From: Alcanivorax sp.
GTDB taxonomy: Bacteria; Pseudomonadota; Gammaproteobacteria; Pseudomonadales; Alcanivoracaceae
Assembly: GCA_022449455.1 (NCBI GenBank)
Contig: JAKUPL010000016.1
Location: 1-64,000 of the forward strand
Length of the DNA stretch: 64,000 bases
Direction of reading: 5' to 3'
Part shown: piece by piece, positions 10,452-19,808 of the stretch
How positions within the stretch are numbered: position 1 is the first letter of the stretch
How the letters are laid out: each line of letters begins with the position of its first letter
Translations under genes and position numbers: made by a program
The notes under the pieces: model-generated
Seen by the model: the letters and a program-made list of their open reading frames with translations, nothing else
Database searches by the model: none
Told to the model about the DNA's origin: nothing

Positions 10452-11765
10452 TCAGCAACCCCCCGGCTTGACGCCAAGGGCGGGTAACGGATTGGGTAGC
10501 GGCAAGGTCCAGACTCCCAGGCGTCGCCAGACGTACCAGACCGCCAATAGATTCTGGGCCACCAGAGTGATGGCCAAGGCGAGAGCGGCGCCAAAGGCGC
10601 CAAAACCAGGAATCAGTACGAGGAACAGTGTCAGGCTCAAGGTGGCACAGATCAAGCTGATGTTACGCATAAGCTTTTCATGTCCCGACATATTAAGAAC
10701 AAAGCCCACCGAGCCACAAAGGACGTTCACCAACTGCGCCAGGGCGATAAGTCGCAACAGCGGCGCTGCGCCGGCAAACCCCTCGCCAAGCCATGTCAGG
10801 ACCCATTCGGGAACGAGCATTAGCACAACCAACAGAGGCGCCGCCAGTAATGTGCCGAACAGCGCCCCTTGTCGGGCCAGACGACCAAGTCCCGTCAAGT
10901 CGCCGCGATGATACAGCGCCGCGAAACGAGGGGGGAAAACCGCATTAAGCGCGACCAGAACAAAGCTGACGGCGGTTCCCAGTTGCTGGGCGGCCCGGAA
11001 CAATCCCAACTCTGCACTGGCGAGCAACCAACCTGCCAATAGCACACCGAGGACCGACTGCATTAGCATCGCCAGGTTGGTGAAAAAGAACGCCTGACCG
11101 GTAGCGAAGAAAGCACGTGGCGTCAGGGCGGCCGGCCCGGCCTTTCTCTCCGCCCCGCTCCGCACCCAGACCATTAGAGGCCAGAACGCCAACATCAGTA
11201 ACCCCCATGCGGCCAGTGCGTAGGCGCCGCCAAGGGCCGTTAAACCTTGGCGTGGCCACCATGCTTGCAAACTCCACAGCACCACTACCGTTGCAAGCGC
11301 AATGCCTCCGTTTTCCAACAAAGAGGCCAGCGCCGGTCTGTGCAGCCCTTTAAACAGTCCCGCCAGCACGAAAGCAAGTGTAAAAGGGGGCAGTGCCAAG
11401 GCGATCCCTGGAAGGACCTGGTCCAGGCCAGGAGCATCGAAAAAGAAGGTGAGCGGTGTTCGCAGTAAAACCAGGCTCAGTGCCGCAACAACACTGGCAA
11501 TCGATGCAGTCTGTAGAGCCCAGCGCAAATAGCGGCGAAGATGCGGGTCACCAGGATCACGTCCCGCATATCTCATCAGCGCCCCGCCTAGCCCGTATCG
11601 GGCCAGCGTGGCAAGACCGAGCAGCAGACTCTGCGCGAGAGCCAACACGCCAACACCAGCAGGCCCGTACCATCTTCCAACCAGCGCCATGAGCAACAAT
11701 GAGCCCAGCACCGCCGCGCCACGAGCGACAAATGTACGAATCAGTGCGGGGCCGAGACGACTCAT
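10452..11765 (-). CDS. Lipid-linked oligosaccharide flippase, Wzx-type (MOP superfamily)
   Basis: Integral membrane protein of 437 residues with about 12-14 hydrophobic helices, typical of the polysaccharide transporters that flip undecaprenyl-linked repeat units across the inner membrane. The start MSRLGPALIR at 11765 is preferred because the upstream extension lacks family character and overlaps the end of wecC. It lies between wecC (25-base gap) and the sulfotransferase (21-base gap). Composition is lower in GC than the flanking chromosome. No Wzy polymerase or chain-length regulator is encoded nearby. Confidence 0.85.
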   Translation of the reverse strand: MSRLGPALIRTFVARGAAVLGSLLLMALVGRWYGPAGVGVLALAQSLLLGLATLARYGLGGALMRYAGRDPGDPHLRRYLRWALQTASIASVVAALSLVLLRTPLTFFFDAPGLDQVLPGIALALPPFTLAFVLAGLFKGLHRPALASLLENGGIALATVVVLWSLQAWWPRQGLTALGGAYALAAWGLLMLAFWPLMVWVRSGAERKAGPAALTPRAFFATGQAFFFTNLAMLMQSVLGVLLAGWLLASAELGLFRAAQQLGTAVSFVLVALNAVFPPRFAALYHRGDLTGLGRLARQGALFGTLLAAPLLVVLMLVPEWVLTWLGEGFAGAAPLLRLIALAQLVNVLCGSVGFVLNMSGHEKLMRNISLICATLSLTLFLVLIPGFGAFGAALALAITLVAQNLLAVWYVWRRLGVWTLPLPNPLPALGVKPGGC

Positions 11766-11790
11766 CGTCGAAACACCATTCAAACGGCGA

Positions 11791-13089
11791 TTATGCAGAG
11801 GGGCTGGACCAAAGGCCGCAGGTATCAATTACCGTACGCCCTTCAAGAGCGGCACGATCAATGGCGACGAAAGAACGATGCGCCACCAACGCCACCAGGA
11901 TGTCCGCATCAGCGAGCGCGGCCTCAATATTGACCAACTGTGCTCTCATACCACTCAAAGTGTCCGGCAACGCTTTGATGTTGGGCTCGACCGCGAGCAC
12001 CTTCCCGGGATGGTCGCAAGCGACTTTTTCGACGATATCCAGAGCCGGGCTCTCGCGCAGATCATCGATATCCGGTTTGAAAGCCAACCCGAAAAACGCG
12101 ATTGACAGATCGGCGGCACGAGCATCGGGCCGGCATTGTAATGCCTCCGCCACGGCGACTTTAATTTTTTCCACCACCCAGTCCGGCTTGCCGCTATTGA
12201 CGTTGCGAGCCGCCCGGATCAAACGCGCCTGATCAGGAGTCTGACTGACAATGAACCACGGATCGACCGCGATACAGTGCCCCCCCACTCCTGGGCCGGG
12301 TTGCAGAATATTCACTCGGGGGTGGCGATTAGCGAGCTTTATCAATTCCCAGACGTTGATATCGAGCCGTTCGGCGATGATCGATAGCTCATTCGCGAAA
12401 GCGATGTTCACATCCCTGAAGGCATTCTCTGTGAGCTTGGCCATTTCCGCCGTGCGGGCGGTCGTCAAAAGGCATTCGCCGCGAACAAAATGTTGATACA
12501 AATCCCGTGCCGCACGCGCACAGGCCGGCGTCATACCTCCGATGATACGATCATTCTCAATCAACTCATGCATGATACGTCCGGGCAGAACCCTTTCCGG
12601 ACAATGCGCCACCCGGATGTCCGCGGCTTCTCCGGCATTCTGCGGAAAGCTAAGATCCGGTCTCGCCCCGGCCAGCCATTCCGCCAATTGCTCCGTCGCG
12701 CCAACCGGAGAGGTGGACTCGAGAATCACAAGATCACCGCGTTTCAGAACCGGTGCCACCGACTCCGCCGCAGCTTGAATGTAACTCAGATCGGGGTCAG
12801 GCACCGCGTCCGGATCGGCTTGGCGTTTAAACGGCGTGGGTACGGCGATCAGAAACGCGTCCGCCTGTTCTGGCTCTGTCGTGGCACGGAGGTAACCTTC
12901 CTTGACAGCCGCATGTACGGCGATATCCAGCTCTGGTTCGACGATATGAATTTCTCCGCGGTTGATGGTCTCCACCGCCTTCCGGTTCACATCCACACCG
13001 ACTACATTGACGCGACGACCGGCGAAGACGGCCGCAGTCGGCAAGCCAATGTATCCGAGCCCCACCACACAAACCGTATTGAATATCAT
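11791..13089 (-). CDS. wecC: UDP-N-acetyl-D-mannosamine dehydrogenase
   Basis: NAD-dependent oxidation of UDP-ManNAc to UDP-ManNAc uronic acid, following WecB in the pathway. The 432-residue protein has an N-terminal Rossmann motif GLGYIGLPTAAVFA, the UDP-sugar dehydrogenase central domain with the catalytic cysteine in GPGVGGHCIAVDPWF (about residue 260), and the C-terminal UDP-binding domain with FGLAFKPDIDDLRESPA. The ATG at 13089, with GAGG eleven bases upstream, is preferred over a TTG three codons earlier. Together with wecB it predicts an acidic amino-sugar residue. GC content is low here (about 52% over 12361-12420). Confidence 0.9.
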   Translation of the reverse strand: MIFNTVCVVGLGYIGLPTAAVFAGRRVNVVGVDVNRKAVETINRGEIHIVEPELDIAVHAAVKEGYLRATTEPEQADAFLIAVPTPFKRQADPDAVPDPDLSYIQAAAESVAPVLKRGDLVILESTSPVGATEQLAEWLAGARPDLSFPQNAGEAADIRVAHCPERVLPGRIMHELIENDRIIGGMTPACARAARDLYQHFVRGECLLTTARTAEMAKLTENAFRDVNIAFANELSIIAERLDINVWELIKLANRHPRVNILQPGPGVGGHCIAVDPWFIVSQTPDQARLIRAARNVNSGKPDWVVEKIKVAVAEALQCRPDARAADLSIAFFGLAFKPDIDDLRESPALDIVEKVACDHPGKVLAVEPNIKALPDTLSGMRAQLVNIEAALADADILVALVAHRSFVAIDRAALEGRTVIDTCGLWSSPSA

Positions 13090-13107
13090 CGAAGTCAAAT
13101 CCTCACT

Positions 13108-15222
13108 TTATCCAAGCTGAACTTGCTGCGCAGCTTCCAATGTCACACGCGACACCTCAAACAATTCCTGAACAGGAACAGGTGCCTCTCCTCCCTGCTG
13201 CACCGCCCGCATAAATGCGGATGCACAGGCTTTTTGGCCCTTATCCTGTCGCCACAGCTTCTGGCCGCCGATTCCGGACCAGCCGAAAGCACGGAGCTTA
13301 CGAAAATTATCAAGGCTCAAAATCCGGCCATTGGAAAAAACCTCGATCCTCTCTTTCGGATAGCGCGCGTGCCCGTTGGTAACATAATGCAGCGTACCGA
13401 TAGAGCCATTCTCAAACGTCAAGGTAAGAACGACATTGTCTCCATCGCCACCACGTGCGACTACCCCGTCTATCGGCGCGCCGGCGAGATGCCGCATCAG
13501 GTCGATAAAATGACACCCCTCGCCGACCAGCCGCCCGCCACCCATCCGCGGATCACGCGTCCAATGACCATCGGGCAGTTCGCCGGCATTGACGGTACAT
13601 ATCAGGGTACAGGGCGCACTTTGCCCGGCCAGGAGCTTTTTCATCGTCTGAATATGGGGAGCGAATCGCCGGTTGAAGCCCACCATAAGCTGGCGAGGCT
13701 CTCCATTGGCCAGGCCGGCATTCCATACCGACTCGATATCGGCCAGTTGATCCATGGTCAAAGCCAAGGGCTTTTCGACAAAGACGTGCTTCCCGGCGCT
13801 CAGGGCTCTCGTGACCAGCTCGGCATGACTGTCGTGGCGTGTCGCCACCACCACAACGTTAGTCACGGGATCATGCAGCAATCGTTCGATATCGGAAGAA
13901 GCGGAGGCGAAACCAGACGTTTTGCCGTGGATCACACTACTGACACCGCCGGAAGTCACCAACGATGAGAACTGCGCACCCGCTTCACGAAAAGCCGGAA
14001 TCAGAACCCGTGATGCATAATTTCCCGCCCCGATAAAACCGACCACCGGTTGACCTGGCTGAAAACTCGGTGACGGTTTCAATGAAACAGTAGTCTCGGC
14101 GCGCTCTCCGACCGTGCCCGGGTCGTATTCCAGCAACAATCCTAATGCCGAGCGGGCCTCGGTGAGCGTGCGGTAGGCTTCCGCCGCCTGTTCAAAAGGG
14201 AACCGGTGACTGATTAGCGGCGAAACGTCCAATCGCCCTTCGGCCAGCATCGCCAGCACCGCTTCAAAATTCCGCTGTTCCGTCCACCGCACCAGCCCAT
14301 AGGGATAGTCCTGGCCTTTCTCTTCATAATCCGAATCGTAGCGCCCGGGGCCATAGGAACAGGAGACTTGAAAGGAGAGCTCTTTCTCGTAGAAATCAGC
14401 CCGATTAAGCTCCAGGCCGGTCACACCGACCAGAACAATGCGCCCCCGTTGACGGCACATGCGGGCCGCCTGCGTAACAGGGTCGCTGGAGCGGGAAGAG
14501 GCGGTAATCAGTACGCCATCCACGCCACGGCCATCGCTAACGCGCAATCCCGCGCGAACCGGATCATCGATCGTCGGATTGCAAATCTCCGCACCGAATT
14601 GACGGGCAAGAGTCAGCTTCTCATCATCCAGGTCCACCGCCAGCACCCGACAACCTTGTGCGCGAAGTAGCTGTACGGTCAGCAATCCGATCAAGCCAGC
14701 CCCGATCACCACGAAGGTTTCGCCCAGGGTCGGCACGGCCAGGCGTATCCCCTGGAGCCCGATACTCGCAACCACCGTGAAGGCGGCCTGTTCGTCGGTC
14801 ACCGAATCCGGGATTCGAGCGCACAGTCGTCTTCCAACTCTGACGAGATCGGCGTGCGGTCCGTTCGAAACAATACGGTCACCTGGACGGATATCTTCGA
14901 TACCACTGCCTACCGAGGTGACCAGTCCCACGTTGCTGTAGCCTAAAGGCAGGGGTTCGCCAAGCTTGGAGCGTACCGCCTCCACGGTGGCGGCGATGCC
15001 ATCGGTGGCCGCCTTCTCCAGCACCATTCTGACTTTCTCGGGCTGCTGGCGAGCCTTTTCCAGGTAGGAAGCGCGCCCGAAATCGACGAGCATGCGTTCG
15101 GTGCCGGCGGAAATCAGTGAACAACGCGTTTCGCTGATCACGGTGCCAGCCTTCAGGGACGGCGCCGGAGCCTCCGTCACCTGGGTGCCGCCCTTGTTGA
15201 GGTCCTGGAGAATCTGCTTCAT
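13108..15222 (-). CDS. Bi-domain oxidoreductase (zinc-type dehydrogenase fused to Gfo/Idh/MocA)
   Basis: 704-residue fusion of two NAD(P)-dependent enzymes. Residues 1 to about 370 are a medium-chain alcohol-dehydrogenase-like module with Rossmann motif VIGAGLIGLLTVQLL. From about 390 a Gfo/Idh/MocA module begins (GFIGAGNYASRVLIPAF), with its signature EKPLAL (in HVFVEKPLALT). This architecture recurs in surface-polysaccharide operons beside heparinase II/III proteins, where it is thought to alter a uronic acid or other sugar; its exact reaction is not settled. It overlaps the upstream glycosyltransferase by ATGA. Confidence 0.85.
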   Translation of the reverse strand: MKQILQDLNKGGTQVTEAPAPSLKAGTVISETRCSLISAGTERMLVDFGRASYLEKARQQPEKVRMVLEKAATDGIAATVEAVRSKLGEPLPLGYSNVGLVTSVGSGIEDIRPGDRIVSNGPHADLVRVGRRLCARIPDSVTDEQAAFTVVASIGLQGIRLAVPTLGETFVVIGAGLIGLLTVQLLRAQGCRVLAVDLDDEKLTLARQFGAEICNPTIDDPVRAGLRVSDGRGVDGVLITASSRSSDPVTQAARMCRQRGRIVLVGVTGLELNRADFYEKELSFQVSCSYGPGRYDSDYEEKGQDYPYGLVRWTEQRNFEAVLAMLAEGRLDVSPLISHRFPFEQAAEAYRTLTEARSALGLLLEYDPGTVGERAETTVSLKPSPSFQPGQPVVGFIGAGNYASRVLIPAFREAGAQFSSLVTSGGVSSVIHGKTSGFASASSDIERLLHDPVTNVVVVATRHDSHAELVTRALSAGKHVFVEKPLALTMDQLADIESVWNAGLANGEPRQLMVGFNRRFAPHIQTMKKLLAGQSAPCTLICTVNAGELPDGHWTRDPRMGGGRLVGEGCHFIDLMRHLAGAPIDGVVARGGDGDNVVLTLTFENGSIGTLHYVTNGHARYPKERIEVFSNGRILSLDNFRKLRAFGWSGIGGQKLWRQDKGQKACASAFMRAVQQGGEAPVPVQELFEVSRVTLEAAQQVQLG

Positions 15223-16340
15223 GGCGTATCGGGCTCCTGAGGCAACCGAGCGGCGTGCAGGTCACCCGCCAACTTTGCCTGTTCATCCGTGTAAGCGTAT
15301 ACGGACATTGGCAGGGCGCGACTGTTGGCCGCCCATTGAGAGATTGCTTCCGGAGCCAGCCCGGCAATCGCGGCCACCGCTTGATCCGGTTCAACGCAAT
15401 CAAGAACGAGACCGATGCGCAAGGAGGCAACCGCTTGCCCGTCATTACTACCTGCCCGGGTAATGAGCGGGCGCCCAAAAGCGCAGGCTTCATAAAACCG
15501 ATTGGTTCGCGCCCAGCGAAGATTCCAATCATCATCCTGGATGGGGGCATAACATGCCCAAACCATATCCACGGAGCCGTACAACCGAGGCAGGTCGGTC
15601 GGAGACTGATAGGCGCCTTCCACTTCAATATTGCCGCGCGCTTTCAACTCGTTAAGGACGCCTTCCGGCAACATGCTGTACCCCGCCACCCGGATGTGGA
15701 CCCGCTCACCCAATCCATCGGCGATTGCCATCAGCGCACGGGCTGACCAAACACACCGGAGCAACCCGAAATAGCCGATACGGAGAAGGTCACGCGACAA
15801 CGGCACCGCTGGCACGGATTCGGGTGTGAAATCGATCTTGTTTTCAATGATGTGGTGGGGAAAAGTCTCTCCCAACCATTGGCGATAGTAGATCCCGTAG
15901 AAATCCGGCGCGGTGAACACCGCCCCGCGGGCATATCGCACCAGCCAGCGATCCAGCGTGCGAAAGAGCTTTCCCGACAAGCGTGGATCGGTCTGGATAT
16001 CCCTCACGTCACCGATTTCGAGAAAACAAGGCAGACTACGCCCCATCAGGGCCAAGCGCGTCAGCATCAACGTGTCGAGACCGAAACAGTACACCGCATC
16101 CGCACCCCGCAGGCGTCGCTTTAGCAGCGCGCGCGCACGCAGATATACCCACAAGCGGTAAAGATAACGGCCGTGGGGAATGCGGCCGATAATCTCTGTC
16201 GGACAATCGGCTGGCCGCCCCTTGTGATAAGGGCGCTCGAAAGCCAGGGCGGTAACCTGCATGCCCTCGGCTTTCAGCATTGATATACGTTTGGCGTATC
16301 GCGGGTGGCCGGTAACCGGCAATAAACAGACGACGTTCAT
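15219..16340 (-). CDS. Glycosyltransferase (GT-B fold, GT4-like)
   Basis: 373-residue predicted glycosyltransferase of the polysaccharide operon. It starts [20 protein letters not shown], a family-like acceptor loop, and has a donor-domain region with [10 protein letters not shown], then [18 protein letters not shown], where the conserved Glu of GT4 enzymes would lie. Both ends overlap neighbours by ATGA, so it is coupled to wecB and the bi-domain oxidoreductase. I cannot tell the sugar or linkage. Similarity is more distant than for the 6.3-kb glycosyltransferase. Confidence 0.75.
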   Translation of the reverse strand: MNVVCLLPVTGHPRYAKRISMLKAEGMQVTALAFERPYHKGRPADCPTEIIGRIPHGRYLYRLWVYLRARALLKRRLRGADAVYCFGLDTLMLTRLALMGRSLPCFLEIGDVRDIQTDPRLSGKLFRTLDRWLVRYARGAVFTAPDFYGIYYRQWLGETFPHHIIENKIDFTPESVPAVPLSRDLLRIGYFGLLRCVWSARALMAIADGLGERVHIRVAGYSMLPEGVLNELKARGNIEVEGAYQSPTDLPRLYGSVDMVWACYAPIQDDDWNLRWARTNRFYEACAFGRPLITRAGSNDGQAVASLRIGLVLDCVEPDQAVAAIAGLAPEAISQWAANSRALPMSVYAYTDEQAKLAGDLHAARLPQEPDTP

Positions 16341-17461
16341 AAGTCCGCCAGAAAGTCGGCGATGCGGCGGGCGGCCTGGCCGTCGCCGTAGGGGTTGTGG
16401 GCCAGGCTCATCGCACTCCAGGCGGCGGCGTCGGTGAGCAGGCGGTCGGTCTCATCGAAAATCGCCGTCTCGTCGGTGCCCACCAGTTTCACGGTGCCGG
16501 CGTCCAGGGCGTCCGGTCGCTCGGTGGTGTCGCGCATCACCAGCACCGGCTTGCCCAGGGACGGGGCTTCTTCCTGGATACCGCCGGAGTCGGTAAGGAT
16601 GACCCGGGCGTTGCTCATCAGCCAAACGAACGGCAGGTAGTCCTGGGGCGCGATCAGATGCACGTTATCACGACGGCCCAGCAGCCGCTTCACCGGCTCC
16701 TGCACATTGGGGTTCAGGTGCACCGGGTAAACGAAATCGGTGCCGGGATGGGCATCCGCCAGTCGCGCCACCGCCTGGCAGATGCGTTCGAAACCACCGC
16801 CGAAGCTTTCCCGCCGGTGGCCGGTGATCAGCACCATCGGTCGCGTCAACCCGAACGGCAGCCGTCCACTCAATTCCGCGCGCAGCGCCTGGTCCTGGTC
16901 CAGGCGCGCCTTCACCCACAGCAGCGCGTCGATCACGGTATTGCCGGTGGTCAGAATGGACGCCGGCGCCACGCCCTCGGCCAGCAAGGCGTCACGGGCG
17001 GTATGGGTGGGGGCAAAGTGAGCCCGGGCCAACACGCCGGTGAGTTTGCGGTTGGCCTCTTCCGGCCAGGGCGACAGCAGGTTGCCAGTGCGCAGCCCGG
17101 CTTCCACGTGGCCTACCGGAATCTTCTCGTAGAACGCCGCCAGGGTGGCGGCCAGGGTGGTGGTGGTGTCGCCGTGCACCAGCACCATGTCCGGTTGCTC
17201 GGCGCGCAGCACCGGGCTCAGACCGAGCAGGATGCGGGAGGTGATTTGATGCAGATCCTGACCCGGCGCCATGATGTCAAGGTCATGGTCCGGCTGGATG
17301 TGGAACAGCGACAGCACCTGGTCCAGCATCTCACGGTGCTGGGCGGTGACACAGACCCGGCTTTCAAAGCGGTCATCCGCCGCCAGCGCCTTCACCACCG
17401 GTGCCATCTTGATCGCTTCCGGTCGGGTGCCGAACACGCAGAGAATCCGTTTTATGCCCAC
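16337..17461 (-). CDS. wecB: UDP-N-acetylglucosamine 2-epimerase (non-hydrolysing)
   Basis: Interconverts UDP-GlcNAc and UDP-ManNAc, supplying WecC. The 374-residue protein carries the [12 protein letters not shown] motif at 11-22, HRRESFGGG in the middle and the SDSGG-type motif ([20 protein letters not shown]). Translation starts at a GTG at 17461 with AAAGGA eight bases upstream. It is the first gene of the ten-gene polysaccharide operon; 131 bases separate it from ilvN, a space occupied by two hairpins. A -10-like TACAAT occurs on the minus strand near 17502-17507, but without a convincing -35 box. Confidence 0.93.
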   Translation of the reverse strand: MGIKRILCVFGTRPEAIKMAPVVKALAADDRFESRVCVTAQHREMLDQVLSLFHIQPDHDLDIMAPGQDLHQITSRILLGLSPVLRAEQPDMVLVHGDTTTTLAATLAAFYEKIPVGHVEAGLRTGNLLSPWPEEANRKLTGVLARAHFAPTHTARDALLAEGVAPASILTTGNTVIDALLWVKARLDQDQALRAELSGRLPFGLTRPMVLITGHRRESFGGGFERICQAVARLADAHPGTDFVYPVHLNPNVQEPVKRLLGRRDNVHLIAPQDYLPFVWLMSNARVILTDSGGIQEEAPSLGKPVLVMRDTTERPDALDAGTVKLVGTDETAIFDETDRLLTDAAAWSAMSLAHNPYGDGQAARRIADFLADL

Positions 17462-17515
17462 TGACTGAATCCTTTTTTCTCCCCCCGCGCGGGAGGATGC
17501 ATTGTAGCCAGATAC

Positions 17516-17586
17516 GACGAACCCCGCACGCGGCAGGGTTCGTCAGAAGATGGCACGCCCGGCGCACCGGGCGAAGGTGCGCCGGG
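17516..17586. other. Two strong hairpins between ilvN and wecB
   Basis: Two perfect inverted repeats lie in the 131-base spacer: a 9-bp stem GACGAACCC/GGGTTCGTC (17516-17524 and 17536-17544) and an 11-bp stem CCCGGCGCACC/GGTGCGCCGGG (17558-17568 and 17576-17586). Neither is followed by a clear T run on the minus strand, so they are not classical terminators. They could slow or partly stop ilvI-ilvN transcripts before the polysaccharide genes, or protect the mRNA 3' end. Confidence 0.6.
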
Positions 17587-17592
17587 AAGGGC

Positions 17593-18084
17593 TCAGAGAC
17601 TGAGCACCTTCTCGCCACGGGAAATACCGGACACCCCGGAGCGCACCACTTCCAGCACCTGGGTCTCGCCGATGGCGGCGATGAACGCCTCCAGCTTGTC
17701 CGTGGTACCGGTGAGCTGCACCGTGTAGACGGTGGCGGTGACGTCCACGATCTGGCCGCGGAAGATGTCCACCGTGCGCTTCACCTCGGCGCGCTGGGCG
17801 CCGGTGGCCTTCACCTTCATGAGCATGATCTCACGCTCGATGTGAGCGCCTTCGGTGAGATCCACCAGTTTCACCACTTCGATCAGCTTGTTGAGATGCT
17901 TGGTGATCTGCTCGATCTTCTTCTCGTCACCGGTGGTGGTCATGGTCAGGCGCGACAGGGTCTCGTCCTCGGTGGGCGCCACCGTCAGGGTTTCGATGTT
18001 GTAGCCACGCTGGGAGAACAGACCCACCACCCGGGACAGAGCGCCGGGCTCGTTTTCCATCAGAATCGAAATGATACGTCGCAT
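17593..18084 (-). CDS. ilvN: Acetolactate synthase small (regulatory) subunit
   Basis: Regulatory subunit, also called IlvH, that activates IlvI and gives valine feedback inhibition. The 163-residue protein begins [20 protein letters not shown], an N-terminal ACT domain with the GALSRV valine-binding loop, followed by the conserved C-terminal domain (VDITATVYTVQLTG-like). The ATG at 18084 overlaps the ilvI stop by one base (TGATG), so they are co-translated. The open frame extends 90 codons upstream inside ilvI and was trimmed. Confidence 0.95.
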   Translation of the reverse strand: MRRIISILMENEPGALSRVVGLFSQRGYNIETLTVAPTEDETLSRLTMTTTGDEKKIEQITKHLNKLIEVVKLVDLTEGAHIEREIMLMKVKATGAQRAEVKRTVDIFRGQIVDVTATVYTVQLTGTTDKLEAFIAAIGETQVLEVVRSGVSGISRGEKVLSL

Positions 18085-19808
18085 CAGGTCCGCTCCGTCT
18101 TGCTCAGCCACATGTCGCGCATGGACCCGTCGGCGATATGCATCGGGTACACGTGCTCGGTGGGATCCACATAGATGTCCATGAACACCAGGCGGTCCTT
18201 CAGCGCGAAGGCTTCCTCCATGGCGCCATCCAGATCCTCGAACTTCTCCACCAGCATGCCCACATGACCGTAGGACTCGGCCAGCTTGACGAAGTCCGGC
18301 AGCGATTCCATGTAGGACTGGCTGTGACGGCCACCGTACTGCATGTCCTGCCACTGACGGACCATGCCCAGAGCCTGGTTGTTGATGTTAATGATCTTGA
18401 TCGGCAGCCCGTACTGCAGACAGGTGGACAGCTCCTGGATGTTCATCTGAATGGAGCCTTCGCCGGTGACACAGGCCACCACCGCGTCGGGGTGGGCGAA
18501 CTGCACGCCCATGGCCGCCGGCAGGCCGAAGCCCATGGTCCCCAGGCCGCCGGAGTTGATCCACTGGCGCGGGCGATCATAGAGATAGTGCTGGGCGGCG
18601 AACATCTGATGCTGGCCCACATCGGAGGTGACATAAGCCTCCCCCTTGGTGGCTTTGTAGAGCGCCTGCACCACCTGCTGCGGCTTCATCGGGCCCTGCT
18701 CATTGGTCTCGTAACGCAGGCCGTGCACTTTCCGCCAGCCGGCGATTTCCTGCCACCAGCGCTCCAGGCTCTTGGTATCGGTGCCCACCTCACCCTGCTC
18801 GTCGAGCATGGCCAGCATCTCTTCCAGCACCTGCTTGACCGGACCGACGATGGGAATGTGCGCGGCCACGTTCTTGGAGATGCTGGCCGGGTCGATATCG
18901 ATATGAATGATCTTGGCACCCGGGCAGAATTTCCGGGCGTCGTTGGTGACGCGGTCGTCCAGGCGCGCACCGGCGACCAGGATCACGTCCGCGTTATGCA
19001 TCGCCATATTGGCTTCGTAGGTGCCGTGCATGCCGAGCATGCCCAGGAACTGCTCATCGGAACCCGGGTAGGCGCCCAGCCCCATCAGGGTGTTGGTCAC
19101 CGGGAAGTTGAGCTTGCGCGCCAGGGCGGCGAGCGCCGGGCTGGCCTCACCCTGCACCACACCGCCACCGGCATAGATCACCGGGCGCTTGGCCTTGAGC
19201 AACTCGTCCACCGCCTTGCGGATCTGGCCGGAATGCCCACGGGTCACCGGCGCGTAGGAACGCATCTTCACCTTCTTCGGATACTCATAGGGGAAGGTGT
19301 TGTGCGGCGCCGTGTGGTCCTTGGGAATGTCCACCAGCACCGGGCCGGGCCGGCCGGTGTTGGCGATGTAGAACGCCTTCTTGATCATCTCCGGGATCTG
19401 ACGCGGGTCGCGCACCATGAAGCTGTGCTTCACGATCGGCCGGGACAGGCCCACCATGTCGGTTTCCTGGAAGGCGTCGTCGCCGATCCAGTCGGAGCGG
19501 ACCTGGCCGGACAGCACCACCATCGGAATGGAATCCATGAAGGCGGTGGCGATGCCGGTGATGGCATTGGTGGCGCCGGGGCCGGAAGTCACCAGCACCA
19601 CGCCGGGCTTGCCGGTGGCGCGGGCGTAGCCGTCGGCGGCGTGGGTGGCCGCCTGCTCATGGCGCACCAGAATATGGTTGACCGTGTCCTGCTGGAACAG
19701 CGCGTCGTAAATGTGCAGTACAGCCCCTCCGGGATAGCCGAAGATGTACTCCACCCCCTCGTCCTGCAGAGCGCGGACCACCATTTCCGCGCCGGATAAC
19801 ATTTCCAC
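18084..19808 (-). CDS. ilvI: Acetolactate synthase large (catalytic) subunit
   Basis: Thiamine-diphosphate enzyme forming acetolactate or acetohydroxybutyrate, the first common step of branched-chain amino acid synthesis. The 574-residue protein has [15 protein letters not shown] at the N-terminus, the catalytic glutamate in [15 protein letters not shown], and the ThDP-binding stretch [16 protein letters not shown]. It starts [12 protein letters not shown] like E. coli IlvI; here the codon is a GTG at 19808, eight bases after a GAGG ribosome site. IlvC, the next enzyme, is about 14 kb away on the same strand beyond the polysaccharide locus. Confidence 0.96.
   Translation of the reverse strand: MEMLSGAEMVVRALQDEGVEYIFGYPGGAVLHIYDALFQQDTVNHILVRHEQAATHAADGYARATGKPGVVLVTSGPGATNAITGIATAFMDSIPMVVLSGQVRSDWIGDDAFQETDMVGLSRPIVKHSFMVRDPRQIPEMIKKAFYIANTGRPGPVLVDIPKDHTAPHNTFPYEYPKKVKMRSYAPVTRGHSGQIRKAVDELLKAKRPVIYAGGGVVQGEASPALAALARKLNFPVTNTLMGLGAYPGSDEQFLGMLGMHGTYEANMAMHNADVILVAGARLDDRVTNDARKFCPGAKIIHIDIDPASISKNVAAHIPIVGPVKQVLEEMLAMLDEQGEVGTDTKSLERWWQEIAGWRKVHGLRYETNEQGPMKPQQVVQALYKATKGEAYVTSDVGQHQMFAAQHYLYDRPRQWINSGGLGTMGFGLPAAMGVQFAHPDAVVACVTGEGSIQMNIQELSTCLQYGLPIKIININNQALGMVRQWQDMQYGGRHSQSYMESLPDFVKLAESYGHVGMLVEKFEDLDGAMEEAFALKDRLVFMDIYVDPTEHVYPMHIADGSMRDMWLSKTERT

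Noticed and set aside
16081-16340. Frameshift in the 15-kb glycosyltransferase because of weak similarity
   Set aside because: The frame is uninterrupted with ATGA overlaps at both ends, so it looks intact, only divergent.
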